Source: Selenihalanaerobacter shriftii
GTDB lineage: Bacteria > Bacillota > Halanaerobiia > Halobacteroidales > Acetohalobiaceae
Direction: 5' to 3'
Assembly (NCBI RefSeq): GCF_900167185.1
Contig: NZ_FUWM01000006.1
Span: 124,001 to 188,000 of the forward strand
Length of the DNA: 64,000 nucleotides
Below are positions 15,495 through 24,030 of this stretch, one piece after another (the stretch's first letter is position 1; each line of letters begins with the position of its first letter). Below the pieces are notes generated by a model. That model worked only from the letters and a program-made list of their open reading frames with translations, did no database searches and was not told where the DNA came from. The position numbers and the translations under genes were made by a program.

Positions 15495-16553
15495 TTAATA
15501 ATTCAAATTATAATCTTCATTAGCTTGATAATAATCTTTTTTCTGTCCAATATCTATCCAGTATTCCCTGATAGGGAAACTTCCTACATTGTTACTGTCA
15601 TTTAAAGCTGAGTTAATAACGTCAGTAATATCAAAAAAATCATTTTTAGGAATATATTTTATCATCTCTGGATTTAAACAATAAATCCCAGCGTTGATAA
15701 AGTAATAATAACTAGGCTTTTCTTCTAAGCTTCTAACCTTTACTTCGTCTATATTTACTACCCCATAAGGTGATTGATATTCATATTTTCTAGTTGCCAT
15801 TGTTAAATCAAATTTATTGTTCTGATGAAATGCCATAAAACTTCTAAAATTCACTTCTGTTAAAATGTCACCATTCATTACAAAAATAGGTTTCCCATTT
15901 AATTTATCCTCAGCCAACTTTAAAGCCCCTGCTGTTCCTAACCTTTTGTTTTCTCTAATATAATCAATATTTGCTCCAAATTTGCTCCCATTCCCAAAAT
16001 AACTCTCAATTATCTCGCTCTTATAATTAACGGCAATTAAAAAATTGTGGTAACCATATTCTTTAAATTGATCAATAATTATTTCTAAAATTGGCTTATT
16101 ACCTACAGTCAACATTGGTTTAGGAATATCATCGGTTAAAGGTCTTAATCTTGTCCCTAGGCCGCCAGCCATTAGAATAACATAATTTTCTTTCTCTTCT
16201 GTTCCAATAATATTATCTAATAGAACTAAATCAACAACTCTATTATCATCATCTAATAATGGAATTTGATGAATCATTTTATTCTTTTTAAAGGTCTTTT
16301 CTATTATCTGCTTAGAAGCAGTTACTGGCAACCAAGTATAATCTGTATTCATTATTTGACAGACTGATTCTGTTAAAGCTAATTTATTCAATATTGCTCT
16401 TCGAATATCTCCGTCAGTAATTGTACCTAAAAGGTGTTGTTCTTCATCTACTACTAAAGCTATCTGCCTCCGCCCTTTATCTACTGCTTCTATAGCTCTT
16501 TCAATACTGCTTTCAGCATAGACTAATAAATCTTCTATATCCCATTTAACCAT
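15495..16553 (-). CDS. CBS-domain sugar-1-phosphate nucleotidyltransferase (PtmE-like)
   Basis: A 352-residue protein with an N-terminal pair of CBS domains (about 5-115, including DEEQHLLGTITDGDIRRAIL) fused to a nucleotidyltransferase domain that starts ILMAGGLGTRLRPLTDDIPKPML. The same architecture is found in Campylobacter PtmE, which makes GDP-glucosamine at the start of the legionaminic acid route. Here it directly follows legB, legC and the formyltransferase gene, supporting the same step. The nucleotide preference cannot be read from the sequence. The ATG has a GGGAGGT site. Confidence 0.85.
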   Translation of the reverse strand: MVKWDIEDLLVYAESSIERAIEAVDKGRRQIALVVDEEQHLLGTITDGDIRRAILNKLALTESVCQIMNTDYTWLPVTASKQIIEKTFKKNKMIHQIPLLDDDNRVVDLVLLDNIIGTEEKENYVILMAGGLGTRLRPLTDDIPKPMLTVGNKPILEIIIDQFKEYGYHNFLIAVNYKSEIIESYFGNGSKFGANIDYIRENKRLGTAGALKLAEDKLNGKPIFVMNGDILTEVNFRSFMAFHQNNKFDLTMATRKYEYQSPYGVVNIDEVKVRSLEEKPSYYYFINAGIYCLNPEMIKYIPKNDFFDITDVINSALNDSNNVGSFPIREYWIDIGQKKDYYQANEDYNLNY

Positions 16554-16558
16554 GACTT

Positions 16559-17527
16559 TTACCTCCCTGTTAAATTGGCAATTTTCTTTTCTAGTCTTTC
16601 AACACGTTTCTCTAAAGAATTTATTCTTTGCAAATAATTAATTCCTAATTTAGTTCCTATCTTCAAATCAGCCTTCTTTACAATGTTATTTTCTTTTATT
16701 TTTGTGACCAAAACCATATTATCTTTTGTTTTAACTTTAACTCCTCTATTAGTTGTACCAATTATTTGCCCAGGGTTTCCAATAAAATTAGGAGAATCAA
16801 GCAATTCACAATCTAAAACTTTTATTTCCTTACCATCTATAAATGTAACTGCACCTGGACCAGGAGGCACTAACGCTCGAATAAAGTTATAAACATCTTT
16901 ACTAACTTTATTCCAATTAATTATTTCATCTCCTTCACATCTTCTAGGTAGATATATTCCTTCAAGATGACTATGTTTTTTAGAAATAACCAATCCATTT
17001 TCGATTTGATTAATAGCTTGCATAAGTATAGTCGGAGTAAGCTCTTCTACTTTTCTTAAAATAGTAGCATAATTATCATTTATATTTATAGGTACCTTTT
17101 CTTGTATTATGATATCTCCTGTATCAATACCTTGATCTATATAATGTACTGTTAAACCAATCTCTTCTTCTCCATTAATTATAGCCCAATTGATAGGAGA
17201 CCTTCCTCGATAATAAGGAAGTTTACCAGCATGTATATTTATTATTCCTTGTGATGGAATCTCTATTAATTCCTTTCTTATAATTTGATCATAAGACATT
17301 GAAACAATTAAATCTGGTTTTAAATTATATACATTCTTTACAAATGATTTCCCATTAACATCATTCGGTGAATATATAGATAAGTTGTTTTCTTTTGCTA
17401 CATCTTCAACTAGTTTGTCTGAAGGATTTGATCTAATAACAACTCCCAACAACTCTTTCTTTTCTTTTATCAGTCTTTTTAGACATAGAGCCCCCCATTT
17501 TCCATCACCCATATATAGAATTTTCAT
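16559..17527 (-). CDS. Methionyl-tRNA formyltransferase-like sugar N-formyltransferase
   Basis: About 322 residues. The N-terminal half is the formyl-THF transferase fold with the catalytic Asn-His-Asp set seen as GIINIHAGKLPYYRGRSPINW and DQGIDTGDII. A C-terminal Fmt-like domain (about 200-290) and a short coiled-coil tail follow. In a sugar cluster such proteins usually formylate an amino sugar rather than tRNA. It lies between legC and the ptmE-like gene, where an N-acyltransferase (LegH) is expected but absent. ATG 17527 behind TAGGAGTGG is preferred to GTG 17533. The exact acceptor is unknown. Confidence 0.82.
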   Translation of the reverse strand: MKILYMGDGKWGALCLKRLIKEKKELLGVVIRSNPSDKLVEDVAKENNLSIYSPNDVNGKSFVKNVYNLKPDLIVSMSYDQIIRKELIEIPSQGIINIHAGKLPYYRGRSPINWAIINGEEEIGLTVHYIDQGIDTGDIIIQEKVPININDNYATILRKVEELTPTILMQAINQIENGLVISKKHSHLEGIYLPRRCEGDEIINWNKVSKDVYNFIRALVPPGPGAVTFIDGKEIKVLDCELLDSPNFIGNPGQIIGTTNRGVKVKTKDNMVLVTKIKENNIVKKADLKIGTKLGINYLQRINSLEKRVERLEKKIANLTGR

Positions 17528-17567
17528 TAACACACCACTCCTAATTAACTATTTCCTAAAATGAATC

Positions 17568-18689
17568 TTATCTTTTTAAATTTACTATACTATCAATTAC
17601 AATTTTGACTTCTTCTGGCTTAATATTAACACTACACGGCAAATTAATACCCTGCTTCCAAAGTATATTAGCAATATCAATTTTGGCTTCACAATCTTGA
17701 TACATTGGCATAGTATGAATTGGTTTAAAGAAAGGTCTAGCCATAACTCCTATCTCATTAAGCTGTTTGTATAACTCTTTTGAAGTAATACCAAACTTAT
17801 TCTCATCTATTAAAATTGAATATAACCAATAATTGTTATAAGCCCATTTTTCTTCCTCATTTACCTTAATTCCATCGATTTTTTTAAGAGTAGATGTATA
17901 TTCTTTAGCTATTCCCCTTTTTCTAACAATAAAATCATTTATTTGTTCTAACTGTGCTACTCCCATAGCAGCTTGTATATTATTTAAACGATAGTTATAT
18001 CCTACCTCATTATGAATATAGTTTTTAGCATCATCTTTTGCCTGAGTTGAAAGGTATTTAGCATATTCTGCATACTCTTTGTTATCTGTTACTAACATTC
18101 CACCGCCACCAGTAGTTATTAATTTATTACCATTAAAAGAGAAACAACCAATATCTCCTAAAGCACCTACCATCTTATCCTTATATTTAGAACCTAAGGC
18201 CTCAGTAGCATCTTCAATTACTTTAATATCATAATCATTGCATACTTTTAAAATCGGACCTATATTAACAGGATGCCCATATAAATGTACTACAATAACT
18301 GCTTTAGGCTTATCCCCATTATTAATCATCTCTTTAATTTTAGTTACTGTCTTTTTAGGATCTATATTATAAGTTCTTTCTTCTGAATCAATAAAGACTG
18401 GCTCTGCTCCACAATATCTAATTGGATTAACCGAAGCTATAAAAGTTAGTGAAGGAACTAAAACCTTATCTCCTTCTTCTACTTCTATAATTTTAAGAGC
18501 AGTATGAATTGCTGCCGTTCCATTTGTCATTGCTACCCCATGATCTACTCCTACATAATCAGATAACTTTGCCTCAAACTCTTCTACATATTTCCCTACG
18601 GATGAAACCCAATTAGTATCTAAACATTCTTTAATATACTTCCATTCATTCCCATTAAGATATGGTATTGATAATGGTATTCTCCCCAT
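17568..18689 (-). CDS. legC: LegC-type PLP-dependent sugar aminotransferase
   Basis: A 373-residue DegT/DnrJ/EryC1 aminotransferase. The N-terminus IPLSIPYLNGNEWKYIKECLDTNWVSSVG is characteristic of LegC, which aminates the 4-keto sugar made by LegB to a bacillosamine-type 4-amino sugar. The PLP lysine is K189 in FSFNGNKLITTGGGG. Length is normal. It follows legB by 24 bases with a GGAGAG start site. Neighbours legB, ptmE-like, legG, legI and legF support the legionaminic acid pathway. Confidence 0.92.
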   Translation of the reverse strand: MGRIPLSIPYLNGNEWKYIKECLDTNWVSSVGKYVEEFEAKLSDYVGVDHGVAMTNGTAAIHTALKIIEVEEGDKVLVPSLTFIASVNPIRYCGAEPVFIDSEERTYNIDPKKTVTKIKEMINNGDKPKAVIVVHLYGHPVNIGPILKVCNDYDIKVIEDATEALGSKYKDKMVGALGDIGCFSFNGNKLITTGGGGMLVTDNKEYAEYAKYLSTQAKDDAKNYIHNEVGYNYRLNNIQAAMGVAQLEQINDFIVRKRGIAKEYTSTLKKIDGIKVNEEEKWAYNNYWLYSILIDENKFGITSKELYKQLNEIGVMARPFFKPIHTMPMYQDCEAKIDIANILWKQGINLPCSVNIKPEEVKIVIDSIVNLKR

Positions 18690-18713
18690 CTTTTGTAACT
18701 CTCCTCTGTTTAA

Positions 18714-19700
18714 TTAGACATTATAAATTTCTGGTTTGTAAAAATGCAAATTATTACTTACCCAATTAATTGTTTCTTGTAATCCTTCTTCAAGAGTATA
18801 TCTTGGTTTCCAATTTGTTATCTTCTTAATTTTACTATTATTACATAATAAACGATCTACTTCACTTTTATCAGGTCTAACTCTCTTCTCATCAGTTAAT
18901 ATCTCTACCTCTTCACCGATTAACTCAATAATTAAATCCACTGTATCTTGCATACTAATTTCATAATTTGAGCCTATATTAGTAACCTCACCTATCGTTT
19001 CTTGACTTTTAGCAATCTCAATAAAACCATTAACTGTATCCTTAACATAATTAAAATCTCTAGTCGGGGATAAATTACCTAACTTAATTTCCTTCTGTCC
19101 ATTTAAAATTTGAGTAATAATTGTAGGAATAATTGCTCGAGCTGACTGTCTTGGTCCATAAGTATTAAAAGGTCGTGCAATAGCTATCGGCATTTCAAAG
19201 CTCCGGTGATAACTAATAGCCAATTGATCAGCAGCTATCTTACTAGCTGAATAAGGTGATTGTCCAACTAAAGGATGTTCTTCATCAATCGGTACATATT
19301 GCGCAGTCCCATAAGTTTCACTTGTAGATGTAATAATAACCTTTTCTAACTCTCTTTGGCGGCTAACTTGTAAAATATTATATGTGCCTTCTACATTAGT
19401 TTTAATATATGCTAAAGGAGATTTATAGGAATAAGGGATACCAATTAAAGCTGCTAAATGAAAAACTACGTCTACACCATCTAAGGCGTCATAAACAGCA
19501 TCATAATCCCTAATATCTCCTGTATACACTTCTACCTCATCCTTAACTTCCGAATGTTCAAGCCATCCCCAATCATTCTTGAAATTATATTTAACAAATG
19601 CTCTTACATTACAGCCTAATTTAACTAGCTTTTCAGTTAAATGGGAACCAATAAAACCTGAAGAACCAGTTATCAATACTTTCTTATCCGTTAAATCCAT
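18714..19700 (-). CDS. legB: LegB-type NAD-dependent sugar 4,6-dehydratase
   Basis: A 328-residue short-chain dehydrogenase/reductase-type nucleotide-sugar dehydratase. It has the NAD-binding ITGSSGFIGSHLTEKL at the N-terminus, the catalytic TSTSETYG and YSASK motifs, and the RPFNTYGPRQSARAIIPTI substrate block typical of the GDP-mannose dehydratase/LegB group. It would remove water from NDP-GlcNAc to give a 4-keto-6-deoxy sugar for LegC. The start has AGAGGTGAGG. The 239 bases upstream carry what may be remains of another gene. Confidence 0.9.
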   Translation of the reverse strand: MDLTDKKVLITGSSGFIGSHLTEKLVKLGCNVRAFVKYNFKNDWGWLEHSEVKDEVEVYTGDIRDYDAVYDALDGVDVVFHLAALIGIPYSYKSPLAYIKTNVEGTYNILQVSRQRELEKVIITSTSETYGTAQYVPIDEEHPLVGQSPYSASKIAADQLAISYHRSFEMPIAIARPFNTYGPRQSARAIIPTIITQILNGQKEIKLGNLSPTRDFNYVKDTVNGFIEIAKSQETIGEVTNIGSNYEISMQDTVDLIIELIGEEVEILTDEKRVRPDKSEVDRLLCNNSKIKKITNWKPRYTLEEGLQETINWVSNNLHFYKPEIYNV

Positions 19701-19727
19701 ATCCTCACCTCTATGTTTTAAAAAATA

Positions 19728-19895
19728 TCTTTAATTATTATAAATCCTTTAGCATATTCTACCCCTGCAGTTACTCCCTTATAAACCGTTAATGATTTAA
19801 CTTTTTTAAACTATGAGGAAAAGGGGCTAGCTGATTATCATATACTTCATTAATGCAAGGAATTATAAAAGCTTTTATACAATTCATTATTACTT
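19728..19895 (-). pseudogene. Possible decayed gene fragment upstream of legB
   Basis: Between the DAHP-synthase-like gene and legB are two short frames that look protein-like when joined by one frameshift: one with KAFIIPCINEVYDNQLAPFP, the next with YKGVTAGVEYAKGFIIIKD. Neither has a full-length start and stop. I do not recognise the family. It may be debris left when the module upstream was inserted. Confidence 0.25.
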
Positions 19896-19939
19896 AAAAT
19901 ATCTCTATGAAAAGTTTATATAAAAAGATTTATATAACC

Positions 19940-20794
19940 TCAATTCTTTTTTTTATAATGCTCATTTAAATTATCCCTAAAAGTCAGAGTTTCTCTAATA
20001 TCACCCATTAAATCCTTAAATTGATCGGGCGTAAGTTTTTGTTCAATATCACTGAATGCGTCACAAGTTGATGGGTGAACTTCAATTATAACTCCGTCAC
20101 ATCCAGCCATAATTGAACTTAAAGTCATAGGCCGAATCAATTCTACGCAATCTGTAGCATGAGACGGATCAACAATTACCGGAAGATGAGTAAGTCTCTT
20201 TGCCACAGTAACAGCACTTAAATTCAAAGGGGTTCTTGTATATGTGTCAGTAGTTTGAACACCACATTCACACAAAATTACATTTGGATTTCCTGCATTC
20301 ATAATATATTCTGCACAATTAAGCCATTCTTTGATAGTAGCATTCATACCTCTTTTTAAAAGAACAGGTTTTTTAACTTTCCCTACTTCAACAAGCAAAG
20401 AATAATTTTGCATATTATTTGCTCTAATTTGAAATGCATCAGCATATTCGCTAATTAAATAAATATCCCTTGGATCGAGTACTTCTGTTATAATTGGGAG
20501 TCTCGTTTCCATTCCTGCCTTGCTAAGATACTGAAGTTCAACCTTTCTAAGACCTTGAAAAGAATAAGGAGAAGTTCCCAGCTTATAAACACTACCACGA
20601 AGCATATTTACACCTGCATCTTTAACTGCTTTTGCAACAGTCATTATTTGTTCTTCAGATTCAACGCTACATGGGCCTGCTATAACTAAAAAATCTTTTC
20701 CTACAGTAATATCTCCTATTTTAATTTCTGTCTTTTTACAGGTACCATTCTCAGCCTTTGCAGTAACATGCTTAATATTCTTAATTTTTTTCAT
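19940..20794 (-). CDS. DAHP-synthase-like PEP aldolase with altered substrate motifs
   Basis: A 284-residue type I-beta DAHP synthase/KDO8P synthase fold without an added regulatory domain. Metal ligands are kept: C42 (GPCSVES), H212 (DPSHAT), E238 (IEVHP) and D249. The erythrose-4-phosphate motif KPRTS is changed to KLGTS (71-75), QIGARN to QIRANN (122-127) and CERG to CECG (175-178). PEP condensation is likely kept but the aldehyde partner probably differs. It overlaps the acyl carrier protein gene by 14 bases. A housekeeping aroF is possible but less likely in this context. Confidence 0.8.
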   Translation of the reverse strand: MKKIKNIKHVTAKAENGTCKKTEIKIGDITVGKDFLVIAGPCSVESEEQIMTVAKAVKDAGVNMLRGSVYKLGTSPYSFQGLRKVELQYLSKAGMETRLPIITEVLDPRDIYLISEYADAFQIRANNMQNYSLLVEVGKVKKPVLLKRGMNATIKEWLNCAEYIMNAGNPNVILCECGVQTTDTYTRTPLNLSAVTVAKRLTHLPVIVDPSHATDCVELIRPMTLSSIMAGCDGVIIEVHPSTCDAFSDIEQKLTPDQFKDLMGDIRETLTFRDNLNEHYKKKN

Positions 20795-21035
20795 TATTTT
20801 TTATTTTTCCTTCTACAAGTTTTATTAGCTCACCTACAATTTTAAAAGAAGGGTCTGCTAATTCATCATCTGAAAATTCAATCTCAAATTCATCTTCAAT
20901 CTCAACTACAAATTTAATAATACCAAGTGAATCAACATAACCCTTTTCTACATAATTAAGAGTTTCGATATCAACAGACTCATCTATTTTATTTTTCTTT
21001 TCTAGCAATCCTATTATGAAATTTGATACATCCAT
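20781..21035 (-). CDS. Acyl carrier protein
   Basis: An 84-residue acidic carrier protein (start ATG 21035, after GGGGGA; an upstream in-frame ATG at 21053 overlaps that site). The phosphopantetheine serine lies in GYVDSLGIIKFVVEIED, the DSL motif near residue 36 of this start. It would carry an acyl group as a thioester. It is placed between the AMP-ligase (27 bases upstream) and the DAHP-synthase-like gene (14-base overlap). This suggests that the ligase loads this carrier and that the loaded acid is used in building the surface sugar. Confidence 0.9.
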   Translation of the reverse strand: MDVSNFIIGLLEKKNKIDESVDIETLNYVEKGYVDSLGIIKFVVEIEDEFEIEFSDDELADPSFKIVGELIKLVEGKIKNNEKN

Positions 21036-21062
21036 TCTTTTTCCCCCATTCATATTTTATAA

Positions 21063-22589
21063 TTATTCATTTAAACAATTAAGCTTTATATACTCCATCA
21101 ATTTAAATTTTACTAATTTACCCATTGCATTTTTTGGTAATTCATTAACAAAAAAGATTTTGTGTGGCTGCTGGAAATCTGCAAGATTTCTTGCGCACTG
21201 TATACGAATTGATCTTTTATTTAATTTGCAATTTTGCTTATTAACAACCGCTAATGCAACAACTTCTCCAAGTCTCTCATCGGGATATGCAAATGCAGCA
21301 CATTCTTCCACTTCAGGAAGTTCTAATACATATTTTTCTAAATCTGAAGGATATACATTAATACCACCAGTGATAATTAATTCTTTCTTACGACCTGAAA
21401 AATATAAGAACCCATCCTTGTCAAGGTAACCCATGTCACCAGTCTTGAAGTAACCGTTTTGTAATGCATTATTGAAAGCCTCCTGCATACCATAATAACC
21501 ATTGCACATAAGTTTAGTTTTACATGCTATTTCACCAATTTCATGTGTTGGTGCCAATTCACCATTATCTTTAATAATTCTTATATATGCTTCAGGAAGT
21601 GGCCTTCCCACTGACTGATCATGATTTAAGGATTCTTTAAAATTAATACTTGTTGCAGTTGATATTTCAGAAGTCCCATACATTTCGTGAAAATCACATT
21701 TTAATTTTTCTATTAATTTATTTTTTACATGTGATTCAAGTAATGACGATGAAGAAACAACAGACCTTAAACTATCTATCTTCGATATAGATGAAGTTGA
21801 CAACAACTCAGCAATTTGGCTAAGTTGGGCTGATACGGCAATCGTAAATGTTACTTTCTTTTCTTTTATACAATTAAGCCAAATATCAGCAGTAAATCTT
21901 GGTAATAAAACGCTTGTCCCACCAATTAACAATGGAATTAATACAAGTCTTTCGGCCAAAGAATGATAAAGTGGAGTAGCAGCAAGAACAATATCATCTT
22001 TAGTTATATTATATAAACTTATATGTGCCATAGCACGTTGATATTTATTGTTTTGTGTTAAATCAATTGGCTTTGGTGAACCTGTAGACCCAGAGGTCAT
22101 AGTGATAATTAGTGTTTCATCTCCACCGATTTCTTCATTAATTGGTCTTTTGATGGACATATTCATTGCATCTGTAAACGGTATCGCGCCCTCATATTTA
22201 CCATCTAAACAAAATTTCATACCATTTAAGTTTAGTTCACCTAATTTATCATATTGCTCAAAGAATACACGTCGTGCTATTAAATGTTTTACATCACTAG
22301 AATCAAAAGCTGTTTTAATAGCATCCAGTGGTAAAGTTGGATTAATTGGAACTAGTCCCACCCCAAGGTTTGCTGCTGTAAGAATTAGCGCAACTGATTC
22401 AATACTATTATTCATGGGGATACCAATATGATCACGGTAAGTAACCCCATTATCTAAAAGATAATTTGAGTATTGACTTATTAAATTAGCGAGATTATTA
22501 TAGGTAATAGATTCGTTTTCACACCATACAGCTATTTTATTAGGGTATAGATCAGCAATTTCAAAAAACTGATTTGCTAAATTTTTCAT
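21063..22589 (-). CDS. ANL-superfamily AMP-forming acid ligase
   Basis: A 508-residue acyl-adenylate enzyme that activates a carboxylic acid with ATP and passes it to a thiol, here probably the adjacent carrier protein. Motifs: the P-loop TMTSGSTGSPKPI (about 163-175), MYGTSEIS, the hinge YFKTGDMGYLDKDGFLYFSGRKKELI and the catalytic lysine in LPKNAMGKLVK near the C-terminus. Length is normal for a stand-alone ligase. It is separated from the oxidoreductase gene by 211 AT-rich bases with no recognisable feature, so a promoter may lie there. Substrate unknown. Confidence 0.9.
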   Translation of the reverse strand: MKNLANQFFEIADLYPNKIAVWCENESITYNNLANLISQYSNYLLDNGVTYRDHIGIPMNNSIESVALILTAANLGVGLVPINPTLPLDAIKTAFDSSDVKHLIARRVFFEQYDKLGELNLNGMKFCLDGKYEGAIPFTDAMNMSIKRPINEEIGGDETLIITMTSGSTGSPKPIDLTQNNKYQRAMAHISLYNITKDDIVLAATPLYHSLAERLVLIPLLIGGTSVLLPRFTADIWLNCIKEKKVTFTIAVSAQLSQIAELLSTSSISKIDSLRSVVSSSSLLESHVKNKLIEKLKCDFHEMYGTSEISTATSINFKESLNHDQSVGRPLPEAYIRIIKDNGELAPTHEIGEIACKTKLMCNGYYGMQEAFNNALQNGYFKTGDMGYLDKDGFLYFSGRKKELIITGGINVYPSDLEKYVLELPEVEECAAFAYPDERLGEVVALAVVNKQNCKLNKRSIRIQCARNLADFQQPHKIFFVNELPKNAMGKLVKFKLMEYIKLNCLNE

Positions 22590-22800
22590 ATCAATTTCTC
22601 CTCGTATAATAATTTCAAATAAATTACTTTCATAATTTTTGTTACCTATCTTTATATATTAATTAAAAAAATGATTATTAGATAGATATATAACTCTACT
22701 TGCAATCTATTGTATTAAATTAAATAAAACTTCTAATCCACCTAAATATCACAATCTATATAGATTATATTTTATTGCTTTTACACAATAATTCTTTTGG

Positions 22801-23973
22801 TTATAATTTTACTTTTTGACCCATTTCAGCAGACATATATGCTGCATAAGTGATTTTTATTGTATCATGTGCAAGTTTAAAACCAGATTTTGGTTCTCTA
22901 TCATAATAAATCGATTCCATAAAATCCTGCATTTCATTATTATACCCACGCATCTCTTCATCAGCTATAAAAGGTTTATTCCAGCCTGTCTTTGCTGGAA
23001 GCATTTCTGAAAGATATACATCATCTAATCCATCTTCATCCAAAAAATATGTTTCCATTGAATCATTCATAGTCAATTGACAGTTTATATTTGCATCATT
23101 GCAATATAATTCAATGTAGTTCTTACTTCCCCCAAGGCAAGTGTCAGTAGCAATTACTAAGGCTTTTGATTGATCACTAAAGGTCAAAATAACTGTACCA
23201 TTATCCTCAACATCAATAGGGCGTGCTTCAATATGCCTGTGTTCATATTCAGAAAGCGAAGGAGTAATTCGCCCCATATCACCAAAAACACTTTCAACTT
23301 CAATATCCACATTACGTGCCTTAGCTTCTTGTTGTTTCAGCCACAACAAAGCTGATAAAGGGTGTGTCCCAGTTCGAATAAATGTTCCCCCACCAGTTTT
23401 ATCCCATTCCCCAGCAACAGGTGAACTAGAACCCTTAAGACTCTCTTCACCTTTCATATATAGAATTCGACTTTTTTTTGCAGATATGGCTTTTGCAGCT
23501 TTAATAACAGCAGGGGCATAAACAAAGTTTTCCGCATACATAAACTTACCTTCTGATTTTTCAATAACCTTTTTTAATTTCTTAAGAGATCTTAAAAGGT
23601 TCTCATACATAACCTTTTTAGAAACAGTCAAGCCTATTGGAGATTCATCATTATCTTCACCAAAATAACCTGCAAGAGGTTTTTCACAAATAACATGCTT
23701 GCCAGCTTGCATTGCCTTAATTATCATCTCTTCGTGAACATAAGGAGGTGTACAAATATCAATAACATCTATCTCTGGATCTTCTAACAAATCGTTGAAA
23801 TCATAAGATGCATTTTCAAAGCCATAAAGCTTCTTTGCTGGTAACAGCTGCTCAGCACGACGAGCAACAATTGTTTTAAAACGCAATGGAACTTTACTTA
23901 CCCGATGTAAAGCATGCATATGTAATTCTGTAGCCCGGCCAGCTCCTACCATTCCAATAACAATTTCATTCAT
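22801..23973 (-). CDS. Gfo/Idh/MocA-family NAD(P)-dependent oxidoreductase
   Basis: A 390-residue oxidoreductase with an N-terminal Rossmann motif (IGMVGAGRATELHMHAL), the family signature DICTPPYVHEEMIIKAMQAGKHVICEKPL containing the EKP lysine, and a C-terminal substrate domain. Such enzymes oxidise or reduce a sugar or cyclitol hydroxyl. An insertion after the EKP motif (about residues 103-135) makes it slightly longer than usual. It lies between the radical SAM gene (57 bases) and the ligase, so it likely acts on an intermediate of this module. Confidence 0.85.
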   Translation of the reverse strand: MNEIVIGMVGAGRATELHMHALHRVSKVPLRFKTIVARRAEQLLPAKKLYGFENASYDFNDLLEDPEIDVIDICTPPYVHEEMIIKAMQAGKHVICEKPLAGYFGEDNDESPIGLTVSKKVMYENLLRSLKKLKKVIEKSEGKFMYAENFVYAPAVIKAAKAISAKKSRILYMKGEESLKGSSSPVAGEWDKTGGGTFIRTGTHPLSALLWLKQQEAKARNVDIEVESVFGDMGRITPSLSEYEHRHIEARPIDVEDNGTVILTFSDQSKALVIATDTCLGGSKNYIELYCNDANINCQLTMNDSMETYFLDEDGLDDVYLSEMLPAKTGWNKPFIADEEMRGYNNEMQDFMESIYYDREPKSGFKLAHDTIKITYAAYMSAEMGQKVKL

Positions 23974-24030
23974 ATGCTTGTTCCTCCTCTTTATAAAATA
24001 TATAACCTTCCATACAATTTAAAACTTTTA

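Noticed and set aside
22816-23355. Plus-strand small frames inside the Gfo/Idh region
   Set aside because: Antisense shadows of a complete, conserved minus-strand gene.
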